A stretch of DNA of 64,000 bases. Source: Passalora sequoiae. Lineage: Eukaryota; Ascomycota; Dothideomycetes; Mycosphaerellales; Mycosphaerellaceae. Positions 10,696-21,222 of this stretch are shown one piece after another. How positions within the stretch are numbered: the first letter of the stretch is position 1; each line of letters opens with the position of its first letter. The translations under genes were made by a program, and so were the position numbers. The stretch is taken from the NCBI GenBank assembly GCA_013248845.1, contig WSQC01000016.1, positions 186,001 through 250,000 of the forward strand, read 5' to 3'. The notes under the pieces were generated by a model. It was not told the origin of the DNA, made no database searches, and saw only the letters and a list, made by a program, of their open reading frames with translations.

Positions 10696-12211
10696 CTAGT
10701 CAACCACCAGTCCATAGTCCATAGAGTCGTCATCGTGCATTGTCGTAAAGACATCGTCTTCGTCCCAGCCATTCCTGTCTTTGCGCTCATCCTCTTCGCA
10801 TTCTAGTGGTTCTTCCATCTTGAAGTCTGGCACGAGATCGCTTCTGCCATGCAGGTACTCACTCCCTGACACGAATCTCATAAATCCGCACCAAAGTCTG
10901 TGCCAAGGCACAAGAAGATCGGTTTTTTCCCACGCAGGCGAGGCAGGTCATCTAGATGCTCAAGCGTCGTCGGCTCGTGCCACAACGCTTGGCAGTAGAC
11001 CCTGTCCAGGTTGGCGGCCTTGGGAATGCCTTCTAAGAGCGCCCGCACGTCCCTAATGAACATACGACTCAAAATTGAGGTCCCGGAACGAGCTTGAGTG
11101 CAGTCGTGAGAAGTTGAGCGAAGCTCGTGCAGGAATGTGGACTGAAAGAGTGAGTGGCCCAATGTTCGGCCAAACAATAGCGTCAGCTTCGCAGATCTTT
11201 AGTGGCCGCGTATTGTGCGCGATCATACGCTGCAGAGTGGCTCGATGCGCTCCGAAGTGAGCAAAGCATGATGGTACATTCAGCACTTTCAGGTGCTTGG
11301 CCGTCAGAAGAGACTCGTTGAGCTTCTTAGCACAGAGCTCCCACTCCACCGTAACTGGTAGCACATGAACATTCTGACTATCGAGTCTTGTCAAATCCGC
11401 AGACGCTAAGGTCATTGAGTCCAGTCTATCACACAGCTGGCCATATGCCTCATCATTGCGCCTCCGGGAGGTAATTGCAAGATTCTGGTATGCTTGCACA
11501 TTGATCTGCACAATAGGTTTGCGATGCCTGCGCCCACTTTCGGCCGCTGCTCGATGGTAGTGGAGGCTCCGAAGTAAACTGTTTACAAGCCAGCCCTAGG
11601 GCTGTACCACTCCTACAGCGGTCACGAAATCGTTTGGGCCAGAATAAATGGACCGGCGAAGCCGCTACCATACCGGCAAGTTGTTTGCGTGTGTTCCAGC
11701 ACTCTCTGTCAGCAATGCATGAACAGTGACAAGATCAGGTAAGTCGACGAGCACCCTCTGGAGTCTGTTCTTCCAGAAGCGTCGAATATGTCGCCCAGCC
11801 CGCCCCTCAAATGCTGCACGCCCCGTACAGAATCATGCAAATCGTCCCAGTGCCTCCACATCCCATCCGCAATCATTCCATCCACGTTCCCTCTGAAGAA
11901 GTCTCAGTAGCTCAGCTCCATGTCTTCCTCAACGCGCGCTCATTCCTCAACGCCATCAAAAGCGGCGAAAAAGTGTGAGTTTCCTGACATGTCTTGCAAG
12001 ATATTCATCTCATGCAAGATTTTCCAGCTTGTCCAGACATGCGTCGAAGATGTGCCATATACACACCCTTGAAGACAAATGGCGTCGCGGTATGTCTTAA
12101 GTTCTCATTGACCAGTCGAAGTTTTTTATGATCAGCAGGATGACAGTACTCCATGATGCACATCAGCAGCTCTGGCGGCAGCTCATCCATCCAGATACAA
12201 GTCTGAGGCAT
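10696..12211 (-). pseudogene. F-box protein gene, probably broken
   Basis: The N-terminus at 12211 is a clear F-box: MDELPPELLMCIMEYC, then the RLVNENLR helix and a TPFVFKGVY segment, as in fungal F-box substrate adaptors of SCF ubiquitin ligases. Further down the same strand are leucine-rich-repeat-like stretches (about 11511-11055: AKHLKVLNVPSCF, RDLNFESY), then DVRALLEGIPKAANLDRVY (about 11065-10880), then an acidic tail ending SMDYGLVVD at 10696. These pieces lie in different frames. One change, near 11600-11515, could be a normal intron of about 100 nt. The changes near 11060 and 10890 leave no room for an intron (candidate GT-AG spans under 30 nt). I therefore read it as a frameshifted relic; a multi-exon gene with sequencing errors is the alternative. 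Confidence 0.5.
11836..11981 (+). pseudogene. coding-like 5' fragment of an unidentified gene
   Basis: An ATG opens a 47-codon frame whose third positions favour C, like real genes nearby (reads SEEVSVAQLHVFLNARSFLNA, then IKSGEKV). It ends at a sequence resembling a splice donor (GTGTGAGT). A possible 54-nt intron ends TTTTCCAG at about 12026, but the frame beyond it closes quickly and has no family resemblance. The piece lies inside the F-box locus on the opposite strand. It may be a retained first exon of a gene whose remainder was lost, or a chance frame. Function is unknown. Confidence 0.3.
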
Positions 12212-12500
12212 CTATGATGGGCGGTGGGTGTTGATGACAATACGAGAAGAAGACGGAAGATGGAGAGACGCATTGGGACACGTTGATCTAATTCGTGCTA
12301 GTGCATGACATGGGGCACCCTTGTGAAGTGTGAATGTAATTCTTGCCACACGGATTTTTCAAATATTGCACAGTACATATTGAGATGTTACAGCCTTCAG
12401 CTTCCTCCATCGAAGTCATCGCGCATGGAACTAGTGAGATGCGCAAGCATCGTCGCGGGGATCATCGAATCTGATAAAGTACTACCAGCGTACTAGCTAT
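12212..12500. other. intergenic
   Basis: A gap between the F-box start and the HBS1 stop, both on the minus strand. No feature was recognised. Confidence 0.4.
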
Positions 12501-15007
12501 TCATACCGTCAACACACCAGCTGCAATCGTGCTTCCCCCAGCCCTCAGTACAACGCGATCACCAGCTTCCAACGGCGCACCATCATCCAAAACCACCTTG
12601 ACCACAGCCCTTTGGCCAGCCTTCACAATACGCGGCCTCTTCTTCAACGTTTCTCCATTTGCATCTTCCGTCGCTACAAGATGACTGACCCCACCAGGGA
12701 CATGCAATCGTCCGACATGTACGTCTACTCTTTGCGGCAGGAGACTATCGAGAGCCCGTACTTTCGCGGTAAAAGTCTTCACCACTGTGACAGGCTTCTG
12801 CACGCTACAGACCACGTCTCCGCTCCGGATATGTTGCGCTTCGATGTCGACCAAATGGAGAGTTGTGATCTCTTCAGCGACAGCCCAGTCCCGTGCTTTG
12901 CCGCTGACCTCAATGCCCTTCACGTTCGCTGTTTCGCCGCTGGGTTGCAAAAGCAGAGCGTCGCCGACCTGAATGGTGCCAGCTCCAATGCGTCCAGATA
13001 TCGACAATGGATTGGTAATGCCGCCCCGAAAAACGTCGGCGATTTGCATCCGCAATGGCTTCTGCACCGTTTCAGTGGCAATCGAATGAGGTGCGGTCTT
13101 CTCGAGCTGCTGTAATAATGTCATGTATTTAGACACCCACTGCGGTTCCGACGCGCCAATTGGGTTGACCACGTTCGCGCCACTGAGCCCACTGCAAGGC
13201 ACACAGTTGATATCATCTTCCTTAAAACCAGTCTCCTTCAGCAGCTTCAACACGGTCGCGCTGACATTGCCAAAGCTGCCTTCGTCCCATGCCGGTGAGG
13301 TGGAATCCAGCTTATTCACTGCGACAACGATCTTGCGTAACCCAACTGCGTGCGCGAGGAGTATGTGCTCTCGCGTCTGACCTTTCATGCCAGATTCTAG
13401 CTGATTAGCATCCACTACAAGTATGGCAAGATCCGCCATCGATGCACCTCCGATCATGTTAGGTACAAAGTCGCGGTGACCTGGAGCATCCAGTATAGTG
13501 AAGTCGTCATTCTCGGTGCTGAAGTGATGTTGAGCGATGTCTACCGTAACGCCTCGCTCACGCTCCTCGGAGCCTGTGTCCATGACCCAGGCTAATGCGA
13601 AGGATGACTTTCCAAGTTCTGTTGCTTGTTTCTTGTACCTGCAGTAGTCAGCATTGAATGCAGGAAATCTATTCAATTTCACTGACTTATCAATGTCTCT
13701 TTGCGCCACTGCACCCGTGTCAAGTAATAGTCGACCCATGAGCGTACTCTTGCCATGATCTACGTGCCCAATCACAACGAAGGAAGCTGAGGCTTTTCGC
13801 TTCGACTTCTCTTCTTCCCAAAGCTTTGGTACATCAAGACCTTTACTCTTCACCTTTGGTGCAGATGGTGTATGCGTGCTTGCGTCCAATTTAAGTGCTT
13901 CCGTCCTTTCAGTCAACCCATTTTCAGGCTGACTTGACTTGGCTTTATCTGTTTCATGATTGCTGTCAGTCTCTATTACTTGCTCATGCCCTTGCTGCCT
14001 TGCTGTCGCTGTATCACTGTATCGTCTGGAGAAGGTCCTTCGAAGGCCTTCAGGTCATGGCCAGAGCCGAATACGTCTTGCAAGCACATCTTTTTTGGCT
14101 GACTTGTGGGTTTACACGTAGCTGAAAATGTACGCGCAAAAGCTGTTGGGGAAGACCTTAGGTCTGGCAACTCTTCCTCCGGTACCTCAGGAGGCGGAGT
14201 GGGTTCTCTTGGTGGTGGTGTGGGTGATCGTTTTCTCCGCGCAGGATATTTCTTCGGCTCTGCTTTAAGTGCAGGCGCCTCGTTCTCCTTAGCCTCTTTA
14301 GATATGGTCAATCGATCCAACGCACTGAGCGAATCTTGCGCAGCATGAGCATTTTGTGTTGCGGCGGCTTTTTTCCGACGCTCTTCTGCAAGCTTTGCCA
14401 GCTTCGAAGAGCCTCCAAGAAGCTTGATCTGTGGCAATGGCTGGACAGGAGTGAAAGTGCTCAATATGTCTGCAGGCACACCAGTCCAAGGCACTCCCCT
14501 GAACCAGTCGCGACCAGATATAGCTGATCCGCTTGCTGACCGACGCTACGTCAGCTGATATGCTCGCGAAGTAAGTCATATCGTGCACGCACCTGTACCA
14601 TGAGTACCATGCATATCTTCGCAGCAGCGGGTCCCCCACAAGACAGCACGGGAAGCAGAGAAGCGTTTCGACTCACCTGCATTCAGTGCACTCTTTTGTG
14701 CCGCCTCGTCAAACTTGCTCTTTGGTTTCTCCTTCTTTGCCTCCTTCTTCGTCTCTCGAGGTGTCCTTGCATTCTTCAGGTATGCTACGCTCTTGCCCAC
14801 ATCCCAATAGTAATGCCATAATGCATCTTCTATTTGCTTCGTAGTGGCTGGCACTCCAGCTTCGTCGAGTTCGGCGCGAACGACAGGGGTCAGAGTGGCG
14901 AAGTTGTCCTTGTCTTCTTGTGTGTAGGGATCTCCCTCTTCGACATAGTCCTCCTCGTCCGAGTATATATCGGCGTCGTCGTAATCGACATTCTTCACTC
15001 GCTGCAT
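12501..15007 (-). CDS. HBS1: HBS1, eRF3-like ribosome-rescue GTPase
   Basis: Partner of Dom34/Pelota: binds stalled ribosomes with an empty or blocked A site, in no-go and non-stop decay. Exon 1 (15007-14677) starts MQRVKNVDYDD and holds the HBS1 N-terminal domain. Exon 2 (14535 to about 13999) carries DWFRGVPWTGVPADI, a basic linker and GPSPDD. Exon 3 encodes the GTPase: GHVDHGKST (P-loop), DAPGH (G3), NKLD (G4), then two beta-barrel domains ending AAGVLTV. The exon 2 to exon 3 junction is odd: the frame shifts and no GT-AG intron fits. A 50-nt GC-AG intron at 13998-13949 (AAG/GCAGCA, CTGAC branch, AAACAG acceptor) restores phase and gives 771 aa. The alternative is a one-base indel. The catalytic region is intact, so the gene is probably functional. 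Coding strand is G-rich at the 3' end. Confidence 0.93.
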
Positions 15008-15651
15008 GTTCGGCAGGATGTAGCGGTAGAGGCGGACTTCTTCGAGACTCCGAGGATGCGTCGCTTGATCAAGTGATCATCGGCAACATCGAGGCATGTG
15101 AAGCTGTTGTCAATGTGTTGATGTAGAGATCCACTTTGTGCCCCATGCCGTCATGCTAGACTATCGATAGCTGGCCGAGCTGCACACACCACACAACGAA
15201 CAACAACATCTGTCTCGACTTCACCTCATATCATATCTCAGGCGTCAACGTTATACTATCAGATGCTCATTCACATCAACACACGATGATGACCTATGAA
15301 GTGATGATACGAGGCAAATCGGACAAGGCAGTGATGAAACCATCTCATTCACCGAAAGCTACCTTCACGAAAAAGCTATACACAACGAATCAAATCTGCT
15401 GACCACCGTACTCATAAATCTCGAAATCTCTTTGTGGGTATCAAAGGCGCTATTGTCATCGACCAGCAATCCAAGACTGGACTCGAGCAATATGCATAAT
15501 GACAACCAAAAAAACACAGCAAGTAGGCGCGGCCGGTACTCGTAAATCTCGTAACACGTCCAAGAAACGCGACAGTAGCTCCTGCTACCATCTGACAAGG
15601 GTCCCCGTCACATCTGCGATGACGGGTCAAGAAAGTAAAGTAACAGCTCTT
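15008..15651. other. intergenic
   Basis: About 640 bp between the HBS1 start and the 3' end of the GPI-type protein gene, both minus. It should hold the HBS1 promoter and the 3' untranslated region of the small gene. No other feature was seen. Confidence 0.45.
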
Positions 15652-16053
15652 TCAGATGGCGAGCATGCCAACGATTCCGATGATGGCGGCGAGTCCTGCC
15701 GCTTCTGCTCTGACGGCAGCACCTTCGTACATCGGCGGTGATGTCGATGTTGCCGAAGCCGAAGCCGAAGCCGAAGAGCCAGTACCGGCGAGAGTCGCGT
15801 TGCCGTAACCGGGTGCAGTGGGTGCTGCAGATACCATGGTGGTCGCGAGTGTTGTTGTGCTCTCGTACGCTGAGACAGTGCCGTTCATCGTGGCGGTGAC
15901 GGTTTGCACAACGCGCGATACGGTCCTCGTGATAGTGTAGGTGGTGCTGGCGGTGGTCATGGCTGAGCTGTAGGCTGCTGGAGCAGCGGGCTCTTGCGCA
16001 GCACCGACGGCGACGATGGCAGCGAGCGCCGTGAGAATAGAGGAGAACCGCAT
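15652..16053 (-). CDS. small Ser/Thr/Ala-rich secreted protein, probably GPI-anchored
   Basis: Encodes 133 aa from MRFSSILTALAAIVAVGAAQ, a good signal peptide with cleavage near residue 19. The start at 16053 is preferred over upstream in-frame sequence because it places the hydrophobic core at the N-terminus. The mature part is rich in Thr, Ser and Ala, with NGT and NAT sequons suited to O- and N-glycosylation. The last 16 residues are hydrophobic with no basic tail (LAAIIGIVGMLAI), typical of a GPI attachment signal. Only one cysteine-free domain is visible, so it is not a CFEM or hydrophobin. A cell-wall surface role is inferred. An SA dipeptide run is encoded by a hexanucleotide microsatellite. 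Confidence 0.75.
   Translation of the reverse strand: MRFSSILTALAAIVAVGAAQEPAAPAAYSSAMTTASTTYTITRTVSRVVQTVTATMNGTVSAYESTTTLATTMVSAAPTAPGYGNATLAGTGSSASASASATSTSPPMYEGAAVRAEAAGLAAIIGIVGMLAI
15752..15776 (+). repeat. (GCCGAA)n hexanucleotide microsatellite in coding sequence
   Basis: Just over four copies in tandem. On the minus strand it encodes an alternating Ser-Ala stretch of the GPI-type protein. Length changes here would stay in frame. Confidence 0.9.
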
Positions 16054-18273
16054 TTTTGATCTGGTACGTGACGTGCTGTTGCTTCCTTCTTTTCTAGGTC
16101 TCAAAGGAGCAAGATTGCGACGACTGGAAAGCGCCTGATGGTCGTTTGTTGAGGTGAGGTCAAATCAAGTGGCGACGATGAGGTCTTTGCTGAATTGATG
16201 ATGCCTTGGACAGATCGCGCGTCCGATGGGATTCGTCTTTGACGCAACTTCACAAACGGGTCTATCTGGTCGTTTAAGTCTGTTTCGTCTGACGCTGAGT
16301 CGTCCAAATTGAGGCTGGCAAGAGACTGTCTAGGTGGTGCCCGAGAATGTTGAAAATGCGTTTGAAAGAGTGTGGATCGAGTGTCTTCGAGACAATCGAC
16401 TGAAGCGCTTGAGGTGTCGTAGAGACTGGCGTCCAGCGTCGGCTGGCTTATTGAACGAGTGAATGAGTGAGTGACTGACTGAAAATGAGCGTGGAGGGCG
16501 TCGCGTTGCTTGTCGCGTGCTTTAGAGAGCGAGAAGCATCAGAACCAAAGGCAGCGGCGCAGGCAGAGGACCGGCATAATAATAAGGTCAAACGCCATAC
16601 CAGAGTGACCCATCGATCAAACACAGTCCAATCGTGTAATGTTACATACCCGTTCACTGGACCGGCTCCTGCGCTGCCCAATGACAGAGAAGCTCAATCT
16701 CCACCCGGCAACACAATCACCAAACGTTTCCCGTCGCAAACACACCGTTTCAGTTTAGCGCTCAAGTTTCGAAGATGAAAAAGCTTCCCGAAGTCGATGC
16801 CCAGGTATATACCATTCCATACTAGACTAGTGTCGGCGCATAATAACAACATCACGAAATCCCACATCTCCCGTCCAAACGACACTCATCAGATCCTTAA
16901 GCAGTACCGCGTGCTCTCCTCAAAAACATTCAACCCGTACATCAGACCGACCGGCAGAGGTCAGTCGGCCCCCATCGACAATAGCACGCACGCACGCACG
17001 CATCGGAAATTTCATGCGCGACAGGCAGTACATGTACCTGCATTAGCTTCCGACGTGCTTAGAACCACCAACATTGAACCCACCCTCTCTGTGGAACCGC
17101 GCAACATGATCCCGAAAAAACAAAAATCAACGACTTTTGCGGAGGAAACGGCGTGGGGGAGGCGTCTTTTTGTCTTCTGATAGTCTAACGGCTGCCATGC
17201 ATGCATCATGATGATGATGATCCGAGGTCGATGGATTGCAGGTGGCCCGGGCCCGGGTGGGTGATGAGTGGTCGAAAAGGAAAGCGCCCAGTGAAAAAAT
17301 TTGCACTTCCCCCCCCCCCCCCCCACCGCGAAGTCAGGATGATGATGACGATGGGGTTGATGAAGTCAGGGCAACGGGAAGAGTTTGGATTGGATGACAG
17401 GTGCTTGGTAGGTAGGAGCACGACTGGTATGTTCTCAAACGCTGTAACGCTGATATGGAGGAGCTCTGCAAGGCTCGCTCCGGGGTGATGATCCGGCTAT
17501 GCGTACGGATACTCTGTAGCCACGTTCTTGTCACGAGCTCCATGTCGTACGTGTACGATACAAGGGACACACGTTGTGCAGGCGCTTTCTTCTCAGGTTC
17601 TTATTCTTCTTTCTCTTCACCGCTATGTGCTGTGCGACAATCCTGCCTCCTTGCACAAGCCCCTGTTCTAGCGCGACTGATTGGGCAGGACGTCCATTGT
17701 GTCATTTGAGCAAGACATTGCCGACTGCTGTGGTTGCGTCGAATCTGTACAGTACAATTCTTGCTTGCTTCACCATCAAGTAAGATACAGTATTCAGGTC
17801 GCTCGAACGACTCGAAGCACAAGCAGTGTCATCTCACCATTTTTCGTGCACGGAGACCACCACTTCTGACGTACAAGAGACCCCTCGTATCCACGTCCTG
17901 CTTATGATCAAGACCACCAATGCAATACTCGAACTTGTGCTTGTCTGCGGCCTCGTCTAGGGCTAAAGTTTGCCAGAAGCTATATGGGTACAGAGTAATT
18001 GTGTCTCGTAAGAGAAGTACACTTTCACCCAAAACATCCCTACCAACGTTTGTACAATCGAATAGCGCAAGAATGAGTCAATGCTCTTGCACATACCACG
18101 ACTCCGCCCAAAACTCCTCGCTGAACGCAACAATCCTCAGCTGCGCCCAGGAAAGCTCTCATAGGCGCCGCATGCCTTCGCACTTCGTACTCAGAACCAC
18201 AACTTCACCGCCTACCCTTCAATAGTACACTCTCCATTACCTCCAACGCCTCTTCCTTCTCACCATCATAACA
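16054..18273. other. long intergenic region
   Basis: About 2.2 kb, the longest gap in the window. The first part is the promoter of the GPI-type protein gene (minus). The last part is downstream of the TCO89-like stop. In between I see only short frames on both strands, simple sequence (CACG repeats near 16985) and a C16 homopolymer. No coding or RNA feature could be supported. Confidence 0.5.
17309..17324 (+). repeat. poly(C) tract, 16 nt
   Basis: An uninterrupted run of 16 C in the intergenic region. The opposite strand is poly(G), able to form a G-quadruplex and prone to length error in sequencing. Confidence 0.95.
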
Positions 18274-20844
18274 TCATGACCCACTCTCCCAAATCATCCT
18301 CGCAACCTCGCTCGGATCCATCTCCTCCGCCTCCCGTTCAAATTCCCTAACCTCAGGCTTGCTCCCTGCAAAACTGACCTCCCTTCTCCCTTGCGGTTTC
18401 TGCTGCTGTCTCTGACTCCCACCACCACCACTACCACCACCACCTCCTCCTCCTCCTTCTCCCTGCAGCTGCACCTGTGATTTAGCGCCTTGCAGAACCC
18501 CCATCTTTGGCGGACTCGCACTTTTACTCAGATCGCCAGCATGCCTCGCTCGCTGTGCCGGGAGCGAGACAGCACTCTTCGAAGTATGTAACGCGGCGGC
18601 GACAGTCCTCCCTTTCGCCGTCTGTGGCCGCCGATCGTTAAACTTAGAGCCCCGACACTGACGCAGCCGTTGCACAGCTTCCGATATTGGGTCGCGGAAC
18701 TTCTGCACCACCCTCAACTCAGTGTTCAGGGCTCTAAACCGTCCCTGGAACACATCCGGTCCCATGCCGAGACCCGTGTTCGGTTGTCCAGCTCCGCCTC
18801 CCACGTTCTGTAGGTAAGATTTGAGGGATTCGTTCCTGCGATCGTAAATGTGAGCTGGCAGATAGGGCTTGGCATCAGCCTGCGTTTCCATCTCAGCTAA
18901 CGCTTTTTCTTGTAACATCCGCAACTCCGTTCTGGATCTTGCAGTCGCCGGTGTTGCTGCGCCAGAGGACGTGGGAGATAGTGTGCTACCGGGAGACACT
19001 GGGCCGACATGGAAGCCTGACGGCGCATTGTTGTCGGCATGGTCCTTGTTGTCATGCTGATCATGAGATGCGGAGAGGTGGCTATTGCTTTGCTCTGGAG
19101 TATGGAAACCACTTCCCTCTTTCGGCGTGTTGTGCGCCGTATTTCCACCACTCCCTACCGACTGAGGGTGGGAAGCGCTGGGGACGAAGCGGGAGACCAA
19201 TTCGTCTTCAAGTTGATCGTTGGTGCCGTCAAGATTGCTGGAGGAGCGCATAGACGGAGCTGGAGAACCGCGATTGCTATGTAGGTCGTCGAGAGCGCTA
19301 ATATTACTTACGACGGCTGGTGCGAGCTGCTGGCTTCTGTTCACCAGGCGGCGCATGCTCGGGTTGGATTCTTTGGTCACGTAGAGCGAACTTTGGTGAG
19401 TTTTCGGAGGAGACGCTTGCGTTGATGAAGGTTGGGAGTCTTCTCTTTGCTGCTCCTCTCGCTTTGGTGATGCTGCGCGGTTTTTGGCTTTGGGCTCTTC
19501 GGTCGGCGGTGCTTTTTGCTGTGCGGCAGTTGGATGCAACTGTAACGTTACTTGCTCGGGTTCTTCTTCTTGTGGTGTAGGTATGCTCTCCTGTCTCGGT
19601 CCCGCCCTCAGCTGGAATGTTTGTTGTGCAGGTTGTCGCTTTTCCTCTGGCTGTCGCATGAGGTGTTCTGTCCCCTGCTGCCCCCCGGACCGTGGACTTG
19701 GCCCATCACTGCTCTCACTATCGCGCTCCGACCTTTTGCTTTGCGCTGCGTTCTGCTGCTCGTGAGCTCTCATTTGCCTCTCCTTCTCCATCCTCTCTGT
19801 ATCTTGATGCTCAGCAGATCTGCCCAATCTTGGGTGCTCACCTCGTCCCATCTCGTACAGCTTCTCCATTGCTGGTCCAACTTTCTCTGAAGACCTTTCC
19901 AGTACAACACTCGTCCTTCTCGAATTATTCGCCGTGTTCTGCCTTGTACTATAGGGACTCGCACTTGCGCTCTCCTCTGTCCATTCATCTTCATGTCCTT
20001 CCAGCTGTGGTGTCACATCCTCGTCGCTTACATCACCAGCACTGCCGACAGCGAACCCGACTTTCTTGCTCTTCTGTCCTGACGACCTCCTACCACTCTC
20101 CTGCTGCTGCCGTTGCTGTAGCAGCTCGACCTCTTGTTCGTGTAGATCCTTCTCTACGGGAGTTATCTCTGCTGATTGAGGCCGCTTCTTGCTCTTCCCT
20201 TTCAGTGCGGGCGAGGGTGGCGCTCGCTGCCTTGCTTCGCCCATTGCAACCAGATTCCGTCCGGACCCTAGGCGTGTGAGCTGTCCATGCGACAAGTTCT
20301 TCTTGAGCTTCACATTCGATGTGTTCCGCGGCAATTGGTACGCCGTCATATTGCGCCTCATAAGCGGCTTTTGCGTGCTCTCATCCAGACTGCCGGGCAG
20401 ACGTATCTCGGTATCGCCCTCATGCGATCGTTGGCGCGAATGCCGGCGCCCGTGATCCACGACATTTTGAGCCTGTTGCGCTTGTCGATTGAGCTTCGCG
20501 AGGTTGCGACCACTACTATGGTTTCGAGGTAAGACAATCTTTGTGTGTCGAGTCTTGACTGGGTGGCGTAGAGTCTGGCCATGTCCTTCGACACTACCGG
20601 GACTGGTGACAGTACCCGCCAATCTGCCCGAAGACTGATACGACGACTGTGAGCTCTGTCTCTTCATAAGTGCTGGTCGCTGCGCGTGCCCTGGGCTCGT
20701 CGCGGCTGACGCCGGAGCATGCGGCGAAAGGGAGGGCATCGTGTGGTGGTCTCGCCGTGTCTCGTGCCCGACGTGCGCTATGTCGGTGTCTATTGGCGGC
20801 GGTGGCCTGCGCGAGCAGTAATGTCGAAGTGAAGTCGATGACAA
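18274..20844 (-). CDS. TCO89-like TORC1 subunit
   Basis: An 856-aa mostly disordered protein. The features matching fungal TCO89-domain proteins are a basic Ser-rich N-terminus with SGRNLAKLNR near residue 115, then a NVKLKKNLSHGQLTRLGSGRNLV-type segment near 175-200, and an acidic patch containing DEWTEESASASPY near 285. TCO89 is a non-essential TORC1 component at the vacuole that supports TOR signalling and stress tolerance. C-terminal regions near 665-760 (LRMLQEKALAEME, VFQGRFRALNTELRVVQKF) look more ordered and are probably conserved. A polyglycine run of about nine lies near residue 810. In-frame ATGs downstream, including one at MPSLSP, leave the start uncertain by about 35 codons. The 3' end is G-rich on the coding strand. 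Assignment rests on motif resemblance, so moderate. Confidence 0.7.
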   Translation of the reverse strand: MSSTSLRHYCSRRPPPPIDTDIAHVGHETRRDHHTMPSLSPHAPASAATSPGHAQRPALMKRQSSQSSYQSSGRLAGTVTSPGSVEGHGQTLRHPVKTRHTKIVLPRNHSSGRNLAKLNRQAQQAQNVVDHGRRHSRQRSHEGDTEIRLPGSLDESTQKPLMRRNMTAYQLPRNTSNVKLKKNLSHGQLTRLGSGRNLVAMGEARQRAPPSPALKGKSKKRPQSAEITPVEKDLHEQEVELLQQRQQQESGRRSSGQKSKKVGFAVGSAGDVSDEDVTPQLEGHEDEWTEESASASPYSTRQNTANNSRRTSVVLERSSEKVGPAMEKLYEMGRGEHPRLGRSAEHQDTERMEKERQMRAHEQQNAAQSKRSERDSESSDGPSPRSGGQQGTEHLMRQPEEKRQPAQQTFQLRAGPRQESIPTPQEEEPEQVTLQLHPTAAQQKAPPTEEPKAKNRAASPKREEQQREDSQPSSTQASPPKTHQSSLYVTKESNPSMRRLVNRSQQLAPAVVSNISALDDLHSNRGSPAPSMRSSSNLDGTNDQLEDELVSRFVPSASHPQSVGSGGNTAHNTPKEGSGFHTPEQSNSHLSASHDQHDNKDHADNNAPSGFHVGPVSPGSTLSPTSSGAATPATARSRTELRMLQEKALAEMETQADAKPYLPAHIYDRRNESLKSYLQNVGGGAGQPNTGLGMGPDVFQGRFRALNTELRVVQKFRDPISEAVQRLRQCRGSKFNDRRPQTAKGRTVAAALHTSKSAVSLPAQRARHAGDLSKSASPPKMGVLQGAKSQVQLQGEGGGGGGGGSGGGGSQRQQQKPQGRREVSFAGSKPEVREFEREAEEMDPSEVARMIWESGS

Positions 20845-21222
20845 GAGACTCGCCTCGCGGCCGGGTGCTATCGCCTGTGCTCCTGTTCGCGCGACAAATG
20901 CACGTGCGGCATGTTATAGCAGGGATAGCAATATTGCCGTCAACAGAACATCGTGGTGACCTCAGAAGAGGATAACGCATTGCTCTGACAGCAATGGGCG
21001 GCACAATGCCAGAATTTACCCCACCATCCGCCGAATCGGATCGGATTGGGTTGGACTACCCAGCAGTCTGGTCAAGATATGGTCACTTGCACATAGGTCT
21101 CGGTAAGGCACTTCTCGCCGCCGCAGACCATCAATCATGTGCTGGCGCAACTGTACTATCATCGAGACATCCAGGACAAGACATGTACAGAAATTGCATG
21201 AAATCGACGTTTATCATATGTA
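20845..21222. other. intergenic
   Basis: About 380 bp between two minus-strand genes, holding the TCO89-like promoter and the 3' end of the BTB protein gene. No other feature was seen. Confidence 0.45.
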
